A stretch of DNA of 64,000 bases from Biomphalaria glabrata (taxonomy: Eukaryota > Mollusca > Gastropoda > Planorbidae), in NCBI RefSeq assembly GCF_947242115.1, contig NC_074714.1, positions 33,924,323 through 33,988,322 of the forward strand. The letters run 5' to 3'. The notes under the pieces were generated by a model. That model saw nothing but the letters and a program-made list of their open reading frames with translations. It was not told the DNA's origin and made no database searches. The position numbers and the translations under genes are program-made. Numbering within the stretch: position 1 is the first letter of the stretch; each line of letters begins with the position of its first letter. Below are positions 47,730 through 58,579 of this stretch, in pieces.

Positions 47730-49545
47730 TTCTTTTTTTAGAAACCTCCACATTGACCTCCTACCTTCCACTTTTAGAAACCTCCACATTGACCTCCTAC
47801 CTTCCACTTTTAGAAACCTCCACATTGACCTCCTACCTTCCACTTTTAGAAACCTCCACATTGACCTCCTACATTCCACTTTTAGAAACCTCTACATTGA
47901 CCTCCTACCTTCCACTTTTACAAATCTCTACATTGACCTCCTACCTTCCACTTTTAGCTACCTCCACATTGACCTCCTACCTTCCACTTTTAGAAACCTC
48001 CACATTGACCTCCTACCTTCCACTTTTAGAATTCTCTACATTGACCTCCTACCTTCCACTTTTAGAATTCTCTACATTGACCTCCTACCTTCCACTTTTA
48101 GAAACCTCCACATTGACCTCCTACCTTCCACTTTTACAAATCTCTACATTGACCTCCTACCTTCCACTTTTAGAAACCTCCACATTGACCTCCTACCTTC
48201 CACTTTTAGAAACCTCCACATTGACCTCCTACCTTCCACTTTTAGAATTCTCTACATTGACCTCCTACCTTCCACTTTTAGAAACCTCCACATCGACCTC
48301 CTACCTTCCACTTTTAGAAACCTCCACATTGACCTCCTACCTTCCACTTTTAGAAACCTCCACATCGACCTCCTACCTTCCACTTTTAGAAATATCTACA
48401 TTGACCTCCTACCTTCCACTTTTAAAAATCTCTACATTGACCTCCTACCTTCCACTTTTTGAAACCTCTACATTGACCTCCTACCTTCCACTTTTAGCTA
48501 CCTCCACATTGACCTCCTACCTTCCACTTTTAGAAACCTCCACATTGACCTCCTACATTCCACTTTTAGCTACCTCCACATCGACCTCCTACCTTCCACT
48601 TTTAGAAACCTCCACATTGACCTCCTACCTTCCACTTTTAGCTACCACCACATTGACCTCCTAACTTCCACTTTTAGCTAACTCCACATTGACCTCCTAC
48701 CTTCCACTTTTATTTACCTCCACATTGACCTCCTACCTTCCACTTTTGAAACCTCTACATTGACCTCCTACCTTCCACTTTTTGAAACCTCCATATTGAC
48801 CTCCTACCTTCCACTTTTAGCTACCTCCACATTGACCTCCTACCTTCCACTTTTTGAAACCTCTACATTGACCTCCTACCTTCCACTTTTAGAAACCTCC
48901 ACATTGACTTCCTACCTTTCACTTTTAGCTACCTCCACATTGACCTCCTACCTTCCACTTTTTGAAACCTCTACATTGACCTCCTACCTTCCACTTTTTG
49001 AAACCTCTACAATGACCTCCTACCTTCCACTTTTAGCTACCTCCACATTGACCTCCTACCTTCCACTTTTAGAAACCTCCACATTGACCTCCTACATTCC
49101 ACTTTTAGCTACCTCCACATCCACCTCATACCTTCCACTTTTAGAAACCTCCACATTGACCTCCTACCTTCCACTTTTAGCTACCACCACATTGACCTCC
49201 TAACTTCCACTTTTAGCTACCTCCACATTGACCTCCTACCTTCAACTTTTAGCTACCACCACATTGACCTCCTAACTTCCACTTTTAGCTACCTACACAT
49301 TGACCTCCTACCTTCCACTTTTTGAAACCTCTACATTGACCTCCTACCTTCCACTTTTTGAAACCTCCACATTGACCTCCTACCTTCCACTTTTAGCTAC
49401 CTCCACATTGACCTCCTACCTTCCACTTTTTGAAACCTCTACATTGACCTCCTACCTTCCACTTTCAGCTACCTCCACATTGACCTCCTACCTTCCACTT
49501 TTTGAAACCTCTACATTGACCTCCTACCTTCCACTTTTTTCAGCT
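47730..49545 (+). repeat. 36-bp minisatellite, about 50 copies, with a ~540-bp higher-order repeat
   Basis: The unit is TTTTAGAAACCTCCACATTG + ACCTCCTACCTTCCAC, with variants GAATTCTCT, GCTACCTCC, TGAAACCTC and CAAATCTCT. Thirty-six bp is 12 codons, so stop-free frames of up to 358 residues (LLETSTLTSYLP repeats) run at 47588-48664, 48760-49203 and 49300-49569, and a second frame is also open at 47626-48462. A rare variant GCTACCACC recurs at 48641 and 49180 (539 bp, about 15 units) and again at 49252. I do not call a gene. Confidence 0.96.
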
Positions 49546-49610
49546 TTGCCTTTTTTTTTGCAAGTATGAAAATGAAAGAAATTTGAATACTTGACATTAA
49601 AGCATATCTT

Positions 49611-49887
49611 GGATTTTTAATATCGGGATCTTTCGGCGCCTCTGAGTCCACCCAGCTCCAATGGGTACCTGACATTAGTGGGGGGCCTCTGAGTCCACCC
49701 TGCTCCAATGGGTACCTGACATTAGTGGGGGGCCTCTGAATCCACCCAGCTCCAATGGGTACCTGACATTAGTTGGGAAAAAGTAAAGTTGTTTGGTGTC
49801 ATTGTGATGGCTCGTTAACCGTGGGCTGTAGAAACAAATGATCTTTAAATCATCTGCCCTATAGATCGAAAGGTCTGAAAAGGGAAC
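49611..49887 (+). repeat. SINE-1 copy with an internal 47-bp triplication
   Basis: It starts within the tRNA-body junction (GGATTTTTAATATCGGGATC) and ends GGTCTGAAAAGGGAAC. The segment CCTCTGAGTCCACCC to ATTAGTGGGGGG begins at 49639, 49686 and 49733, a tandem triplication of 47 bp not seen in the other copies. It abuts the 36-bp minisatellite. Confidence 0.85.
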
Positions 49888-51609
49888 ATTTTTTTTTACT
49901 TATCTGTTAATTTGGTGGGCAAAGGTGCACTCGTTCAAGGCAATTAAGTTGTTGTTTTCTGCCTTGACGCTAATTGTTGGCTTATTGTTGTCTGTGAACC
50001 TAGATCTTAGCATTACCTGAATGTATAGAAACTATAAATGGATGTAAGAATTCCTTTACAACAGCAAGTCAGTTCATTTTTTTTGAGGTAACCTAGAATA
50101 GGTATATGTCAGGACAGTAGACACCCCTCGATTGTAAGACAGCTTGTCTGGTAGGGGGGCGCATTTAGACTCCCAGAGAATCCGGGGCTCCGCTTCGGCC
50201 TAAAACATGTTTTCCTGTATTCTGAACTTGGAAAATGTATTTTCGGAGATGTCTATCGTGCAATATCCTGCGAGTCCTCTTACAAAAAAAAGTGCATGTC
50301 AAATATCAAATCTGCTTTTCACTGCACTTTATTAATGGAGCCCAACGAAGGGCAGGAAAACAGATCAGTGTGTACAAATATTTCCAAAGATGGTGGGAGT
50401 TTTATTTCGGTGAAATGAGGGGTGGGGTGGAAATTGAAACCTAAACCTCCTCCCCTAGGCTACGCCCATGCATTAAATTGTGTATATAATTTTTCCTCTC
50501 CCACCCCCTCTTTTTTCCCCCTACTCTTCAAACCAACTTGTTAATGTGCGGAAAGTGCGAACTCGTCAACCCATCAATATTTATGACTTTTCCAGATTCC
50601 CCAAGGATCAAGATTTAATCTCAGCAATATCTATTTTCAACCATATTTCAACAACATAACAATTTTTTTATATACTTGTGTTTATTTCGTGTTAGAGCGG
50701 CAATCGAGCTATTCGTTGGCCATCTCAGAATGTGACCCATTTTTGAAACTGTCTGGCCTTGACAATCACGCGCTGGGCACGTTCATCGGACAAAATGATG
50801 TCAATGTTTAGTTCAGCTCAGTAATTACCGTCTGCTCACCTTGGTGTAGAGATAGATTTGTTTTGCTCAATACAGCGCACTTCCCAGTGTACTTTACAAC
50901 AAGTACCTCAGGGATTCTCACGTTGTTGCAGCACGTAAAGGTTAAACTGAAATCAAATTTTGGCTGGAGAATAGAGGTCAGTGCAGACGTGAGAATTAAA
51001 TAGCTTATCAGACATCACGAGAGCTTCCATGTAGAATATACATGACTAGTTTTGAAATTACTGTGTTATCGAGTGAGCTCTGTAAACCTTCAAATTATGA
51101 ACTTCAAACGAAACATTTAATGAAACAAAAAATCTTAAAATGCTCCTGCATTTTTTTAAAATTGAAATATTTTTTGTTCCTATGAAGAAAGTCAACAGTT
51201 TTGTCTCTTACAGTAAAATGTTACTGGTCTCTACAAAAATCCACAACCAACGTAATAATAATTAAATTATCTCCCTTACTCCACAATGTTTACTTGAGCT
51301 CAGCTCAATATTAACATGAAATTAAAATCGTTATTCCTCTTTGTCCAATGGCCAGTTGTTGAAAGATAGAATGATATTGTTACAGCCTTAGCACCTCCAC
51401 GACGGTCATTTAGACATCTTCGGGGCTTCATTCGCACCAAGCTCTCTGACTATGTAAGTTGTATTATCAAAGCCTTGGAAAAATGTTTAGAACTATTGCT
51501 CATTTTCGCGAGTTGTTCCTGGTTCTAAGAATAATACATTTGTTTTGAAAAGAACTAAAAAGATATAAATAACAAGATTTCAAAGAAAGTTTGGGTTATC
51601 ACACAAACT
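49888..51609. other. Intergenic stretch with no recognised feature
   Basis: Mixed AT-rich and mid-GC sequence. The short open frame at 50235-50444 has no domain, and I see no splice-supported exon. Confidence 0.45.
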
Positions 51610-51920
51610 AAGAGGCGTCCCCACCAGATGTGCAAATGGACAAGAAATTGCAAGCCATGGTTTTATTTTGATTGTCTAAAGTAGAATTTCTAAGAATTAA
51701 TTTGACTTCAAAACAAACTAAACAACCTATTATCGATAATAAAATTTCTTGACCTATATTAGCCTATATTTATTTAGTTAGTTAGTTTGTCAATAGGAGA
51801 AATCAGCTTTTCAATAGCTTTTCTAGGTTGTTGTTGTTTTTTCGATCTAAACGTGACAGACTGACAGACACAAAACTAATAGCAACTTTTCGTCTTGTGA
51901 GGGTCGCTAAAAAATAAATA
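51610..51920 (-). repeat. Fragments of repeat C and element A
   Basis: 51610-51690 (GATGTGCAAATGGACAAGAAA, TTTTATTTTGATTGTCTAAA) matches 32920-32975. 51770-51910 (GATCTAAACGTGACAGACTG, CACAAAACTAATAGCAAC) is an element A end in minus orientation. A G-run lies at 51949-51957. Confidence 0.55.
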
Positions 51921-52577
51921 AATAAACAATTGTAGGCTTTTTTCTTGGGGGGGGGGGCGGAGACTACCATAGCCCTCTGTTGACACTGATTTAAATTCTG
52001 GGAGATTTTTTATATTCGATGCGTTTACAAAAACTGAAAATTACAAAAAAAATCATCTGCTGGATTGTTGACACGAGCTCCACTCGAGTTCACTTGTAGG
52101 TTGTTTGTCTATACGCACATGTCAATTGAGCCAAATTCGAGTTCTTCGGATACTATAAGATGAATTGATGAATACAATCAATAAGAAGATTGATAACATA
52201 ATTGCAGCATCTCTTAAAAGTTTAATTTTGAAATCATCAAATTTTGCGACTGTATAAAGTATACATTGTTTTCCAATTATATATTTACTTAAATCTAAAT
52301 CTAGAACCTGGGTTCATTTAGTCCAATTAAAATTGACGTCAAACATTAAAAAAACAAGGTTACAAAAGACAGTTTGTGTGGAAACACAAACTCAAAATCG
52401 GCCCCCGAAAAGGTCCATCCAGGCAGGCTTCAATATTTTCAGAAAGAACATGCAAATAAAATTATATCAAAGACAAATGAAAGATAAGAATGGAGAAAGA
52501 AGGTTAACAGATCTTGTGTAGTGCCCCAACGGATAGGTGAAAGTGAATGTAAAGTTAGATGTGAACCTGGCCTAACT

Positions 52578-52847
52578 AGTTCCCCTTTTAGACCTTGTGG
52601 TCTATAGGACAGAAAATGTAAAGTTCATCTGTTTTTGTGGCCTACGATTAGCGAGGGTGTCATGTAGCCAGCACAACGACCAACCGCCTATACTTTTCCC
52701 CAACTAATGTCAGGTACCCATTAGAGCTGAGTGGACTCAGAGGCGCCCAAAGATTCCAAAGTTGAAAATCCCAGTCTTCACCAGGATTTGAACCCGGACC
52801 CCCAGTTCGGAAGCCAAGCGCTTTACCGCTCTGCCACCGCGCTTCCC
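52578..52847 (-). repeat. SINE-1, most complete copy, tRNA-derived
   Basis: Reading on the minus strand from 52847, TGGCAGAGCGG (52826-52836) is an A box and GGTTCAAATCC (52784-52794) a B box, at tRNA-like spacing. A body of about 190 bp follows with GGGTACCTGACATTAG, GGTTGGTCGTTGTGCTGGC and a tail GACCACAAGGTCTAAAAGGG. This makes it a RNA polymerase III-type SINE of a kind described from gastropods. No poly(A) tail is obvious. Confidence 0.85.
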
Positions 52848-53094
52848 TTGGCCTAACTGATGTCTTATAATTGATCCAATTGTTTTGAAAAGGCTCAATC
52901 TCTTATTCGAATACTCAAAAAAAAAAATTAAAAAAAATAATTATTTCCGTAATAAAAAATATGTTCATAAAAATGAAGTTTCTAAGATTACTATTCATTT
53001 TAAATAAGGTCTAACTTATAATGCATACTATATAGCTTTTTCTCTTTAAAAAACTGCTTGCATAACTGAAACACAAACTCAAAATCGGCCCCTG

Positions 53095-53261
53095 AAGTAA
53101 AATGTTTTACATAATTCGGATAATCCTTCAGAGTTGAAGATAGTTTACTTCCTAGTCCAAACCTCCCGCAGGACGACGGGGGATGGGAGCAGGCAGGGTT
53201 TGAGCCTTCGACCGTCCATAAATCCGAACGACAGTCCAGCGCGCAAACCGCACGACCAGTG
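53095..53261 (-). repeat. SINE-2, tRNA-derived
   Basis: On the minus strand it begins TGGTCGTGCGGTTTGCGCGC (A-box region), with AGGCTCAAACCCTGCC as the B-box region, then CCCCGTCGTCCTGCGGGAGG and GTTTGGACTAGGAAGTAAAC. It is inserted into repeat E of the second tandem unit only. Confidence 0.75.
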
Positions 53262-53442
53262 GTCCACCCAGGTAGGCTTCAATATTTTCAGAAAGAACAT
53301 CCGAATGAAATTATATCAAAGACAAATGAGAGATAAGAATGGATAAAGAAGGTTAACAGATCTTGTGTAGTGCCCCAACCGTCCCGCAGATCAAAAGATA
53401 GGTGAAAGTGAATGTAAAGTTAGATGTGAACCTGGCCTAACT

Positions 53443-53645
53443 AGTTTGTGGTCTATAGGGCAGATGATGTAAAGTTCATCTGTTTTTGTGGCCTACGGTT
53501 CACGAGAGTGTCATGTAGCCAGCACAACGACCAACCGCCTTTACTTTTCCCCAACTAATGTCAGGTACCCATTAGAGCTGGGTAGACTCAGAAGTTGAAA
53601 ATCCCAGTCTTCACCAGGATTCGAACCCGGGACCCTCTGTTCGGA
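53443..53645 (-). repeat. SINE-1 copy, head truncated
   Basis: Same body as at 52578-52847, but the sequence stops near GTTCGGAA, within the tRNA-like head, so the A box is lost. It belongs to the second tandem unit. Confidence 0.8.
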
Positions 53646-53804
53646 ATAAATAAGGTAATTGTTTTGAAAAGGCTCAATCTCATATTTAAATCCTTAAAAA
53701 AAAAAAAAAAATTTCCGCTAAATAGAAAAAATGTTCACGAAAATGAAGTTTATAAGATTACTATTCGTTTTAAATTAGGTCTAACATATAATGCATACTA
53801 ATTA

Positions 53805-54055
53805 GCTTTTTCTTTAAAAAAAAACTGCTTACATAATTGATTTTAAAAATTAGAATTTTCGCTTTCAGGAAAAAAAAAAGTAGCCGTTGCATCAGAACTT
53901 TGAATGGTCTAAAATATCGTGAAGTCGGATTTTCAATATCTTTTCTAGTTTACGAGATCTAAACGGGACGGACGGACAGACGGTCAGACGGACAGACATT
54001 TCGCACAAAACTAATAGCGTCTTTTCCCCTTTCGGGGGCGCTAAAAATTAAAGAG
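53805..54055 (-). repeat. Element A end fragment
   Basis: GCATCAGAACTTTGAATGGTC, GAGATCTAAACGGGACGGAC, several GGACAGACGG units and a TTTTCCCCTTTCGGGGGCGC end, in minus orientation. Confidence 0.7.
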
Positions 54056-54119
54056 TATTTTATTCCAAAAATTACTTAAAAAATGAAAGGGAAAAAAAGA
54101 GGCTTTAATATTTTTTTTC

Positions 54120-54475
54120 CATTTTTACCTTAGATGCCGTTGCCATTGCACTAATCTATGAATGAAGACAGGGTTTAGGGAAAAAAAGTTTATGTCTTAT
54201 TACTTGAAGTTAACTCCCCTGAAATTGTTTCGTTAATAGTGGTGTCATATTTTTTATGAAATAAAAATGCTTGCATATTTAATGTAAAAAATTTAAAGGT
54301 TCGCGCCCAGAAAAAAAAAAAGAAGCCGTTTCACCAGAACGTTGAAAAAATCTAAAATATAATGATATGGGATTAACAATATATTTTCTAGTTTTAACGA
54401 TTTAAACGGGACAGACGGACTGACGAAAAGACCACACAAAACTAATAGTTGCTTATCCTCTTACGGGGCCGCTAA
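54120..54475 (-). repeat. Element A end fragment, second in a row
   Basis: A diverged repeat of the previous entry: TTAAACGGGACAGACGGAC, ACACAAAACTAATAGTTGC and TTACGGGGCCGC. The two lie head to tail about 70 bp apart. Confidence 0.65.
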
Positions 54476-54829
54476 AAATAATTATATATCATCCTTTTCT
54501 ATCAAAGCTGAAAGCATCCAGAGAACCAGGGGCTCATTTGGAGGATCGGACTGACATTTTTCAAGTCTTGCTCACCGCCACAATGTGGGTCAACCAGCAG
54601 AAGTCTAGAAAGTAGGACAACAAATAGACATCAGTGATCACCTTGGAAATTTAAAGTGCGAGATTATTTTTTTAAGAAAACAAACATACAGTCTGGATAA
54701 CAAACATTCACTTGTGTAACAATCCTTGACGTAAAATTGACTCAGCATTCGTGTTCATTGTGGACTATCTAAATGTTAGACAAGAACACATGTCTCAGAA
54801 TTTAAAAGGTACATACGAAAGAGATTACA
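54476..54829. other. Non-coding stretch with no recognised feature
   Basis: No repeat copy or coding frame seen. Confidence 0.4.
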
Positions 54830-55090
54830 TTTTCAGACCTTGCGATCTATAGGGCAGATGATGTTAAGGTCATTTGTTTCTTTGTCCAACGGTTAACGAG
54901 CAGGGTGTCATATGGCCAGCACAATGACCAACCGCCTTTACTTTACCCAACTAAAGTCAGGTACCCATTAGAGCTGGGTGGACTCAGGGGCACCCTAAAC
55001 ATCCCGAAGTTCCAAATCCCGGTTTTCACCAAGACTCGAACCCAGGACCCCAGGTTCGGAAGCCAAGCGCTTAGCCACCGCCCCCCCCCC
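54830..55090 (-). repeat. SINE-1 copy
   Basis: Full body from TTTTCAGACCTTGCGATCTA to a tRNA-like head with AAGCCAAGCGCTTAGCC, ending in a C-run at 55081-55090. The A box is damaged. The open frame at 54905-55102 is a by-product. Confidence 0.85.
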
Positions 55091-55567
55091 ATACATCATT
55101 AATGGAAATGAAATGATTATCTAATTATCTGCTTGATGTGGGTCGTACACTCAAAGTGGCCATGAACACATTGCTGTTATGGAAATACTGTCTTCTGTAT
55201 CAATGGCGTCCCTGTTATTTTGTCAAGTGACACATATTTTAAAATATTTAGGGCACAGCGGTTATTGTTCATGTCACAGATGCAGATCTGCACACCTTGT
55301 TTCTGACAGTTTTGTGAGAAATATAGAACGTAGGTATTGGTGTCACATTTTTACCTATTGATTTATGGTGACTAATAATATCAGAGAATTGAACTGTTTA
55401 TTGTATTAAGAGAAGATGATAAGATAATTGTATTTGTCCAAACAAATGGACATTTAATACGACCATCGCCCACCTCAGCGTTACTATTATAACAACAATA
55501 TGGATGGCAACACGAACAACATTCATGTATGTAACGTAGACACCAACCGATACCAAGCGTTACCGTA
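55091..55567. other. Non-coding stretch with no recognised feature
   Basis: Open frames at 55179-55361 and 55381-55578 (-) carry no domain I know. Confidence 0.4.
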
Positions 55568-55675
55568 GGCCTCATCACTGACCTGCAACGTCACAAACAA
55601 GTGTACACGACGTGGCAACGAGCTAGTGGTCGAAACTGCCTACAGGTTGTGACGTTGCAGGTCAGTGTTGAGGCC
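55568..55675. repeat. 29-bp inverted repeat with a 50-bp loop
   Basis: The arm 55568-55596 (GGCCTCATCACTGACCTGCA then ACGTCACAA) is the reverse complement of 55647-55675 at 28 of 29 positions. It would fold into a strong hairpin. No further copy is in the window, and no coding or RNA family is recognised. Confidence 0.9.
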
Positions 55676-56637
55676 ATCTATGATCGTTGGTCTCGCATAA
55701 ACACACGACCAGCGCTTTATGAAGCTGGCTTCTATGTACTTCTCGGTGACTGCAGTGACTTGAAACACCTTGATTGAAAGTGGGACAACGAGTTTTTAAA
55801 GTTGTTCTATCCTTAATGGAGAGGAGCCACCACTTCATAAAGACCTGGTGTAACTGTGGTTTAATGGGGGCCAATTGCCCTTAAGATTTTGGGGGGTTTT
55901 GGAAAGGCACATTTCATGAAAAAGTTCGTAGCCGTGTTCGAGTGATATAGGATGCTTTTTAAATTTGTCTTTTTATTCGATGTGGGAAATCGAACTATTG
56001 TAGTATTTGATAATCGAACTATTTATTGTATTATTTTATAATGGAACTTTTAGTGTACTATTAAATAATGGATCTATTTTTGGAAGACTTATCAGATAAT
56101 AGAAATATTTTCAATTATTTTTTTTGTTTTCATGACGCGGTGAGGGTCACAGTACAGAACGAAGCATAACAAAAATGTTAAGAAAAAATAAAAGAAATAT
56201 TTGAAAATGACTAACAGAAACAAACTATGTCTTTAAAACACAACATTGGACTGAACAAGAAACTGGACACAAAAAAATCAATACATTTTTATTCCTACAA
56301 CTTTTTGTTATTTCATTTTTGTTTCTTTTTTTTTCTATACAGTAAAAATGTCATAATAATGATCTTGAAATAGTATAAGGATCTATACAAGAAATACTGA
56401 ATTCAATGTTAGAATCAGATATACACATTACCGATATAAAAAATTTGCAAATGCAAATTCACATAACATCATTTATATATATAATTTTCTTCATGGCTCA
56501 AGAGTTTGCACATCAAGTAATGGAAAGATCACTATTTTACTACTGCAAGTCGGACGGACTATAGTTACCCCACGTAATTTTAGAGGCACAAAAAAAGGTG
56601 GAGGGGTGGGGGGAGAACAAGTAGTATTTACCCTTCA
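55676..56637. other. Intergenic stretch with no recognised gene
   Basis: 55980-56115 repeats ATTATTTGATAATCGAACTA-like phrases loosely about three times. A G-rich patch lies at 56600-56620. The minus-strand frame at 55662-55874 has no known domain. Confidence 0.4.
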
Positions 56638-56645
56638 CTAAATAG

Positions 56646-57405
56646 CAGGGCCGGACTTAACCATTGTGACCAAGAAGTCATGGAAAGAGAACAAGTAATC
56701 TACTCTGTATTAACCCGTCACTAAATAGCAGGGCCGAACTTGTGAGGCCCAATGTGAAACGGTTTTTGCGGTGCCCAGCTTGGGTAGGGATACGGATAAT
56801 ATGTGAAAATTAAGAGTTTGTATTAGAAAATATATTCGTCTTTGCATTTTATTCAGTCTTTACAACGCACAGAATTACTACACGAGCCTTGCGTGTAAAA
56901 AAAGTCAGACAGTATATCATAAGAATTCTGTTTCCTACATAGATCACGCTCAATAGCAAGAATTACCAAATGTTTCAATCTATCTTTGAGAATTGTTGAC
57001 CTCAAGTAATTCTTCATTAATCTAAGCTTCTTTCACTAGATTTCACAATTAAGGGTATTGCATAATGCCGGTTTTTTTTTAATCGCACCAAGAATTCGCG
57101 TTTTTCATATTGAATGACACCCCAAAATGACAATTTTTGTCTATATATTTCAGGAGATTTGTATGAGTTTTCAAAAGATTTTAATAATTTCCGGATATTT
57201 TCAGGACTTTTTCGTATATTTCGCAATTTCAGGAGATTTTCAGGAGCTCCTGGTAAATCAGAAGGCCCTGGGAAATCTGTTATAAGTTATACAATGGTTT
57301 AATTTAATAATTTATACACCTAAAATTAGCGCGGGTCCTATAAAAGTGCGGGGCACACTGTGGACGCATAGATAGCAGTGGCCTAATGCCGGCCCTTCAA
57401 AATAG
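56646..57405 (-). mobile_element. hAT-2 relic, second copy, inverted, with duplicated end
   Basis: The core runs from CAGGGCCG at 56729 to 57397. CTAAATAG (56721-56728) and CAAAATAG (57398-57405) are the inverse of the target octamers at 44476-44483 and 45144-45151, and the flanking repeat (AGAGGCGTATGCTACGCCGC then CGGTCGACTAGT) is also the same. On the left an extra partial end, CAGGGCCGGACTTAACC at 56646, is followed by a second copy of the flank. The transposase part is more damaged than at 44763-45020. Confidence 0.8.
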
Positions 57406-57829
57406 AGGCGTATGCTACGCCGCCGGTCGACTAGTATTTCTATATTACACTTAAAGTTAGGTATGTACCCAAATATTTGTGACATCTCCATGTTAGACTA
57501 CGCTATTAAGTCATTTTCTATTTTCAATTAACTCTGTCGGTCTAGACACAGGTGTAAATAACTTGCAACTCGTTTGTTTAGATATCTCAAGCTGAAATAA
57601 GAACGACTATCAGAATAGACACAGCAAAGTGTACGTATCTTATATGAGAATAGACACAGCAAAGTGTAAGTATCTTATATCAGAATATTGGCACTTGGTC
57701 CTGCATACAAAGAGATAACACTATTGGCACTATACAAACATGACACAGTTTTATTAAATATAAAAATAAATAATGATTGTGATGGTTTGGACGGGAGGCG
57801 AGGGATATAGTAACCAGACAGATTTAGTT
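57406..57829. other. Flank of the hAT nest and a short tandem duplication
   Basis: AGAATAGACACAGCAAAGTG, then TATCTTATAT, occurs twice within about 57611-57682 at 35 bp spacing. The rest is plain AT-rich DNA. Confidence 0.7.
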
Positions 57830-57839
57830 ATGGGGAATG

Positions 57840-58475
57840 ACAATGAATTTGATGTTGGGAATAGTGCTGTAGGTTGGGCCTGTAGATTCGGTTCTAGTTT
57901 GGGCTTAAAGATTGGGTTATAGGTTTGGCCTGTAGATTGGGTTGTAGGTTGGGTTTATAGATTGCGTTATAGGTTGGGCCTGTAGATTGAGTTCTAGATT
58001 GAGTTTATAGATAAGGTTATAGGTTGGTCCTGTAGATTGGGTTCTAGATTGAGTTTATAGATTGGGTTGTAGGTTGGGCTTGTAGATTGGGTTCTAGATT
58101 GAGTTTATAGATTGGGTTGTAGGTTGGGCCTGTAGATTGGATTGTAGGTTGGGCCTGTAGATTGGGTTCTAGATTGAGTTTATAGATTGGGTTGTAGGTT
58201 GGGCCTGTAGATTGGGTTCTAGATTGAGTTTATAGATTGGGTTGTAGGTTGGGCCTGTAGATTGGGTTGTAGGTTGGGCTTATAGATTGGGTTGTAGGTT
58301 GGTCCTGTAGATTGGGTTGTAGGTTGGGCTTATAGATTGGGTTGTAGGTTGGGCCTGTAGATTGGGTTGTAGGTTGGGCCTGTAGATTGTGTTGTAGGTT
58401 GGGTTTATAGATTCGGTTATAAGTTGGGCCTGTAGATTAGGTTGTAGGTTGGGCCTGTAGATTGGGTTAATGTGT
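57840..58475 (+). repeat. G/T-rich 25-bp minisatellite, about 25 units
   Basis: The unit TTGGGTTGTAGGTTGGGCCT + GTAGA alternates with a variant TTGGGTTCTAGATTGAGTTT + ATAGA, partly in dimers of about 50 bp. The plus strand has GGG triplets every 8-10 bases. It lies just beyond the 3' end of the nuclear-receptor gene, which would be transcribed toward it. Confidence 0.95.
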
Positions 58476-58579
58476 TGTAGATAAGTACATCTCCTTCTAT
58501 CTCGTTGTAATTATAATCAAGCACAATAAATACCAGTCGATTGTAAGTATTTAATTAAAGTTTTTAACTGCAGATTAAA

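Larger units (their letters stand above)
52330..53840 (+). repeat. Tandem duplication of a ~0.75-kb unit (repeat E + SINE-1 + flank)
   Basis: Two units lie in the same order. Unit 1: repeat E at 52375-52577, SINE-1 at 52578-52847, then flank 52848-53065. Unit 2: repeat E at 53068-53440, SINE-1 at 53443-53645, flank 53646-53835. The flanks share AATTGTTTTGAAAAGGCTC, AAAATGAAGTTTCTAAGATT and ATAATGCATACTA. Unit 2 has an extra SINE-2 (53095-53261) inside repeat E. Repeat E encodes KLYQRQMKDKNGERRLTDLV in both units, but no known protein. Confidence 0.8.

Noticed and set aside
47588-48664. A 358-residue open frame of LLETSTLTSYLP repeats
   Set aside because: It is a 36-bp minisatellite, whose length in codons is a whole number; a second frame is also open, copies vary without regard to codons, and there are no splice sites or start context.
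52826-52847. Possible tRNA gene
   Set aside because: A and B boxes are present but the acceptor and anticodon stems do not pair well and the unit continues into a shared SINE body.
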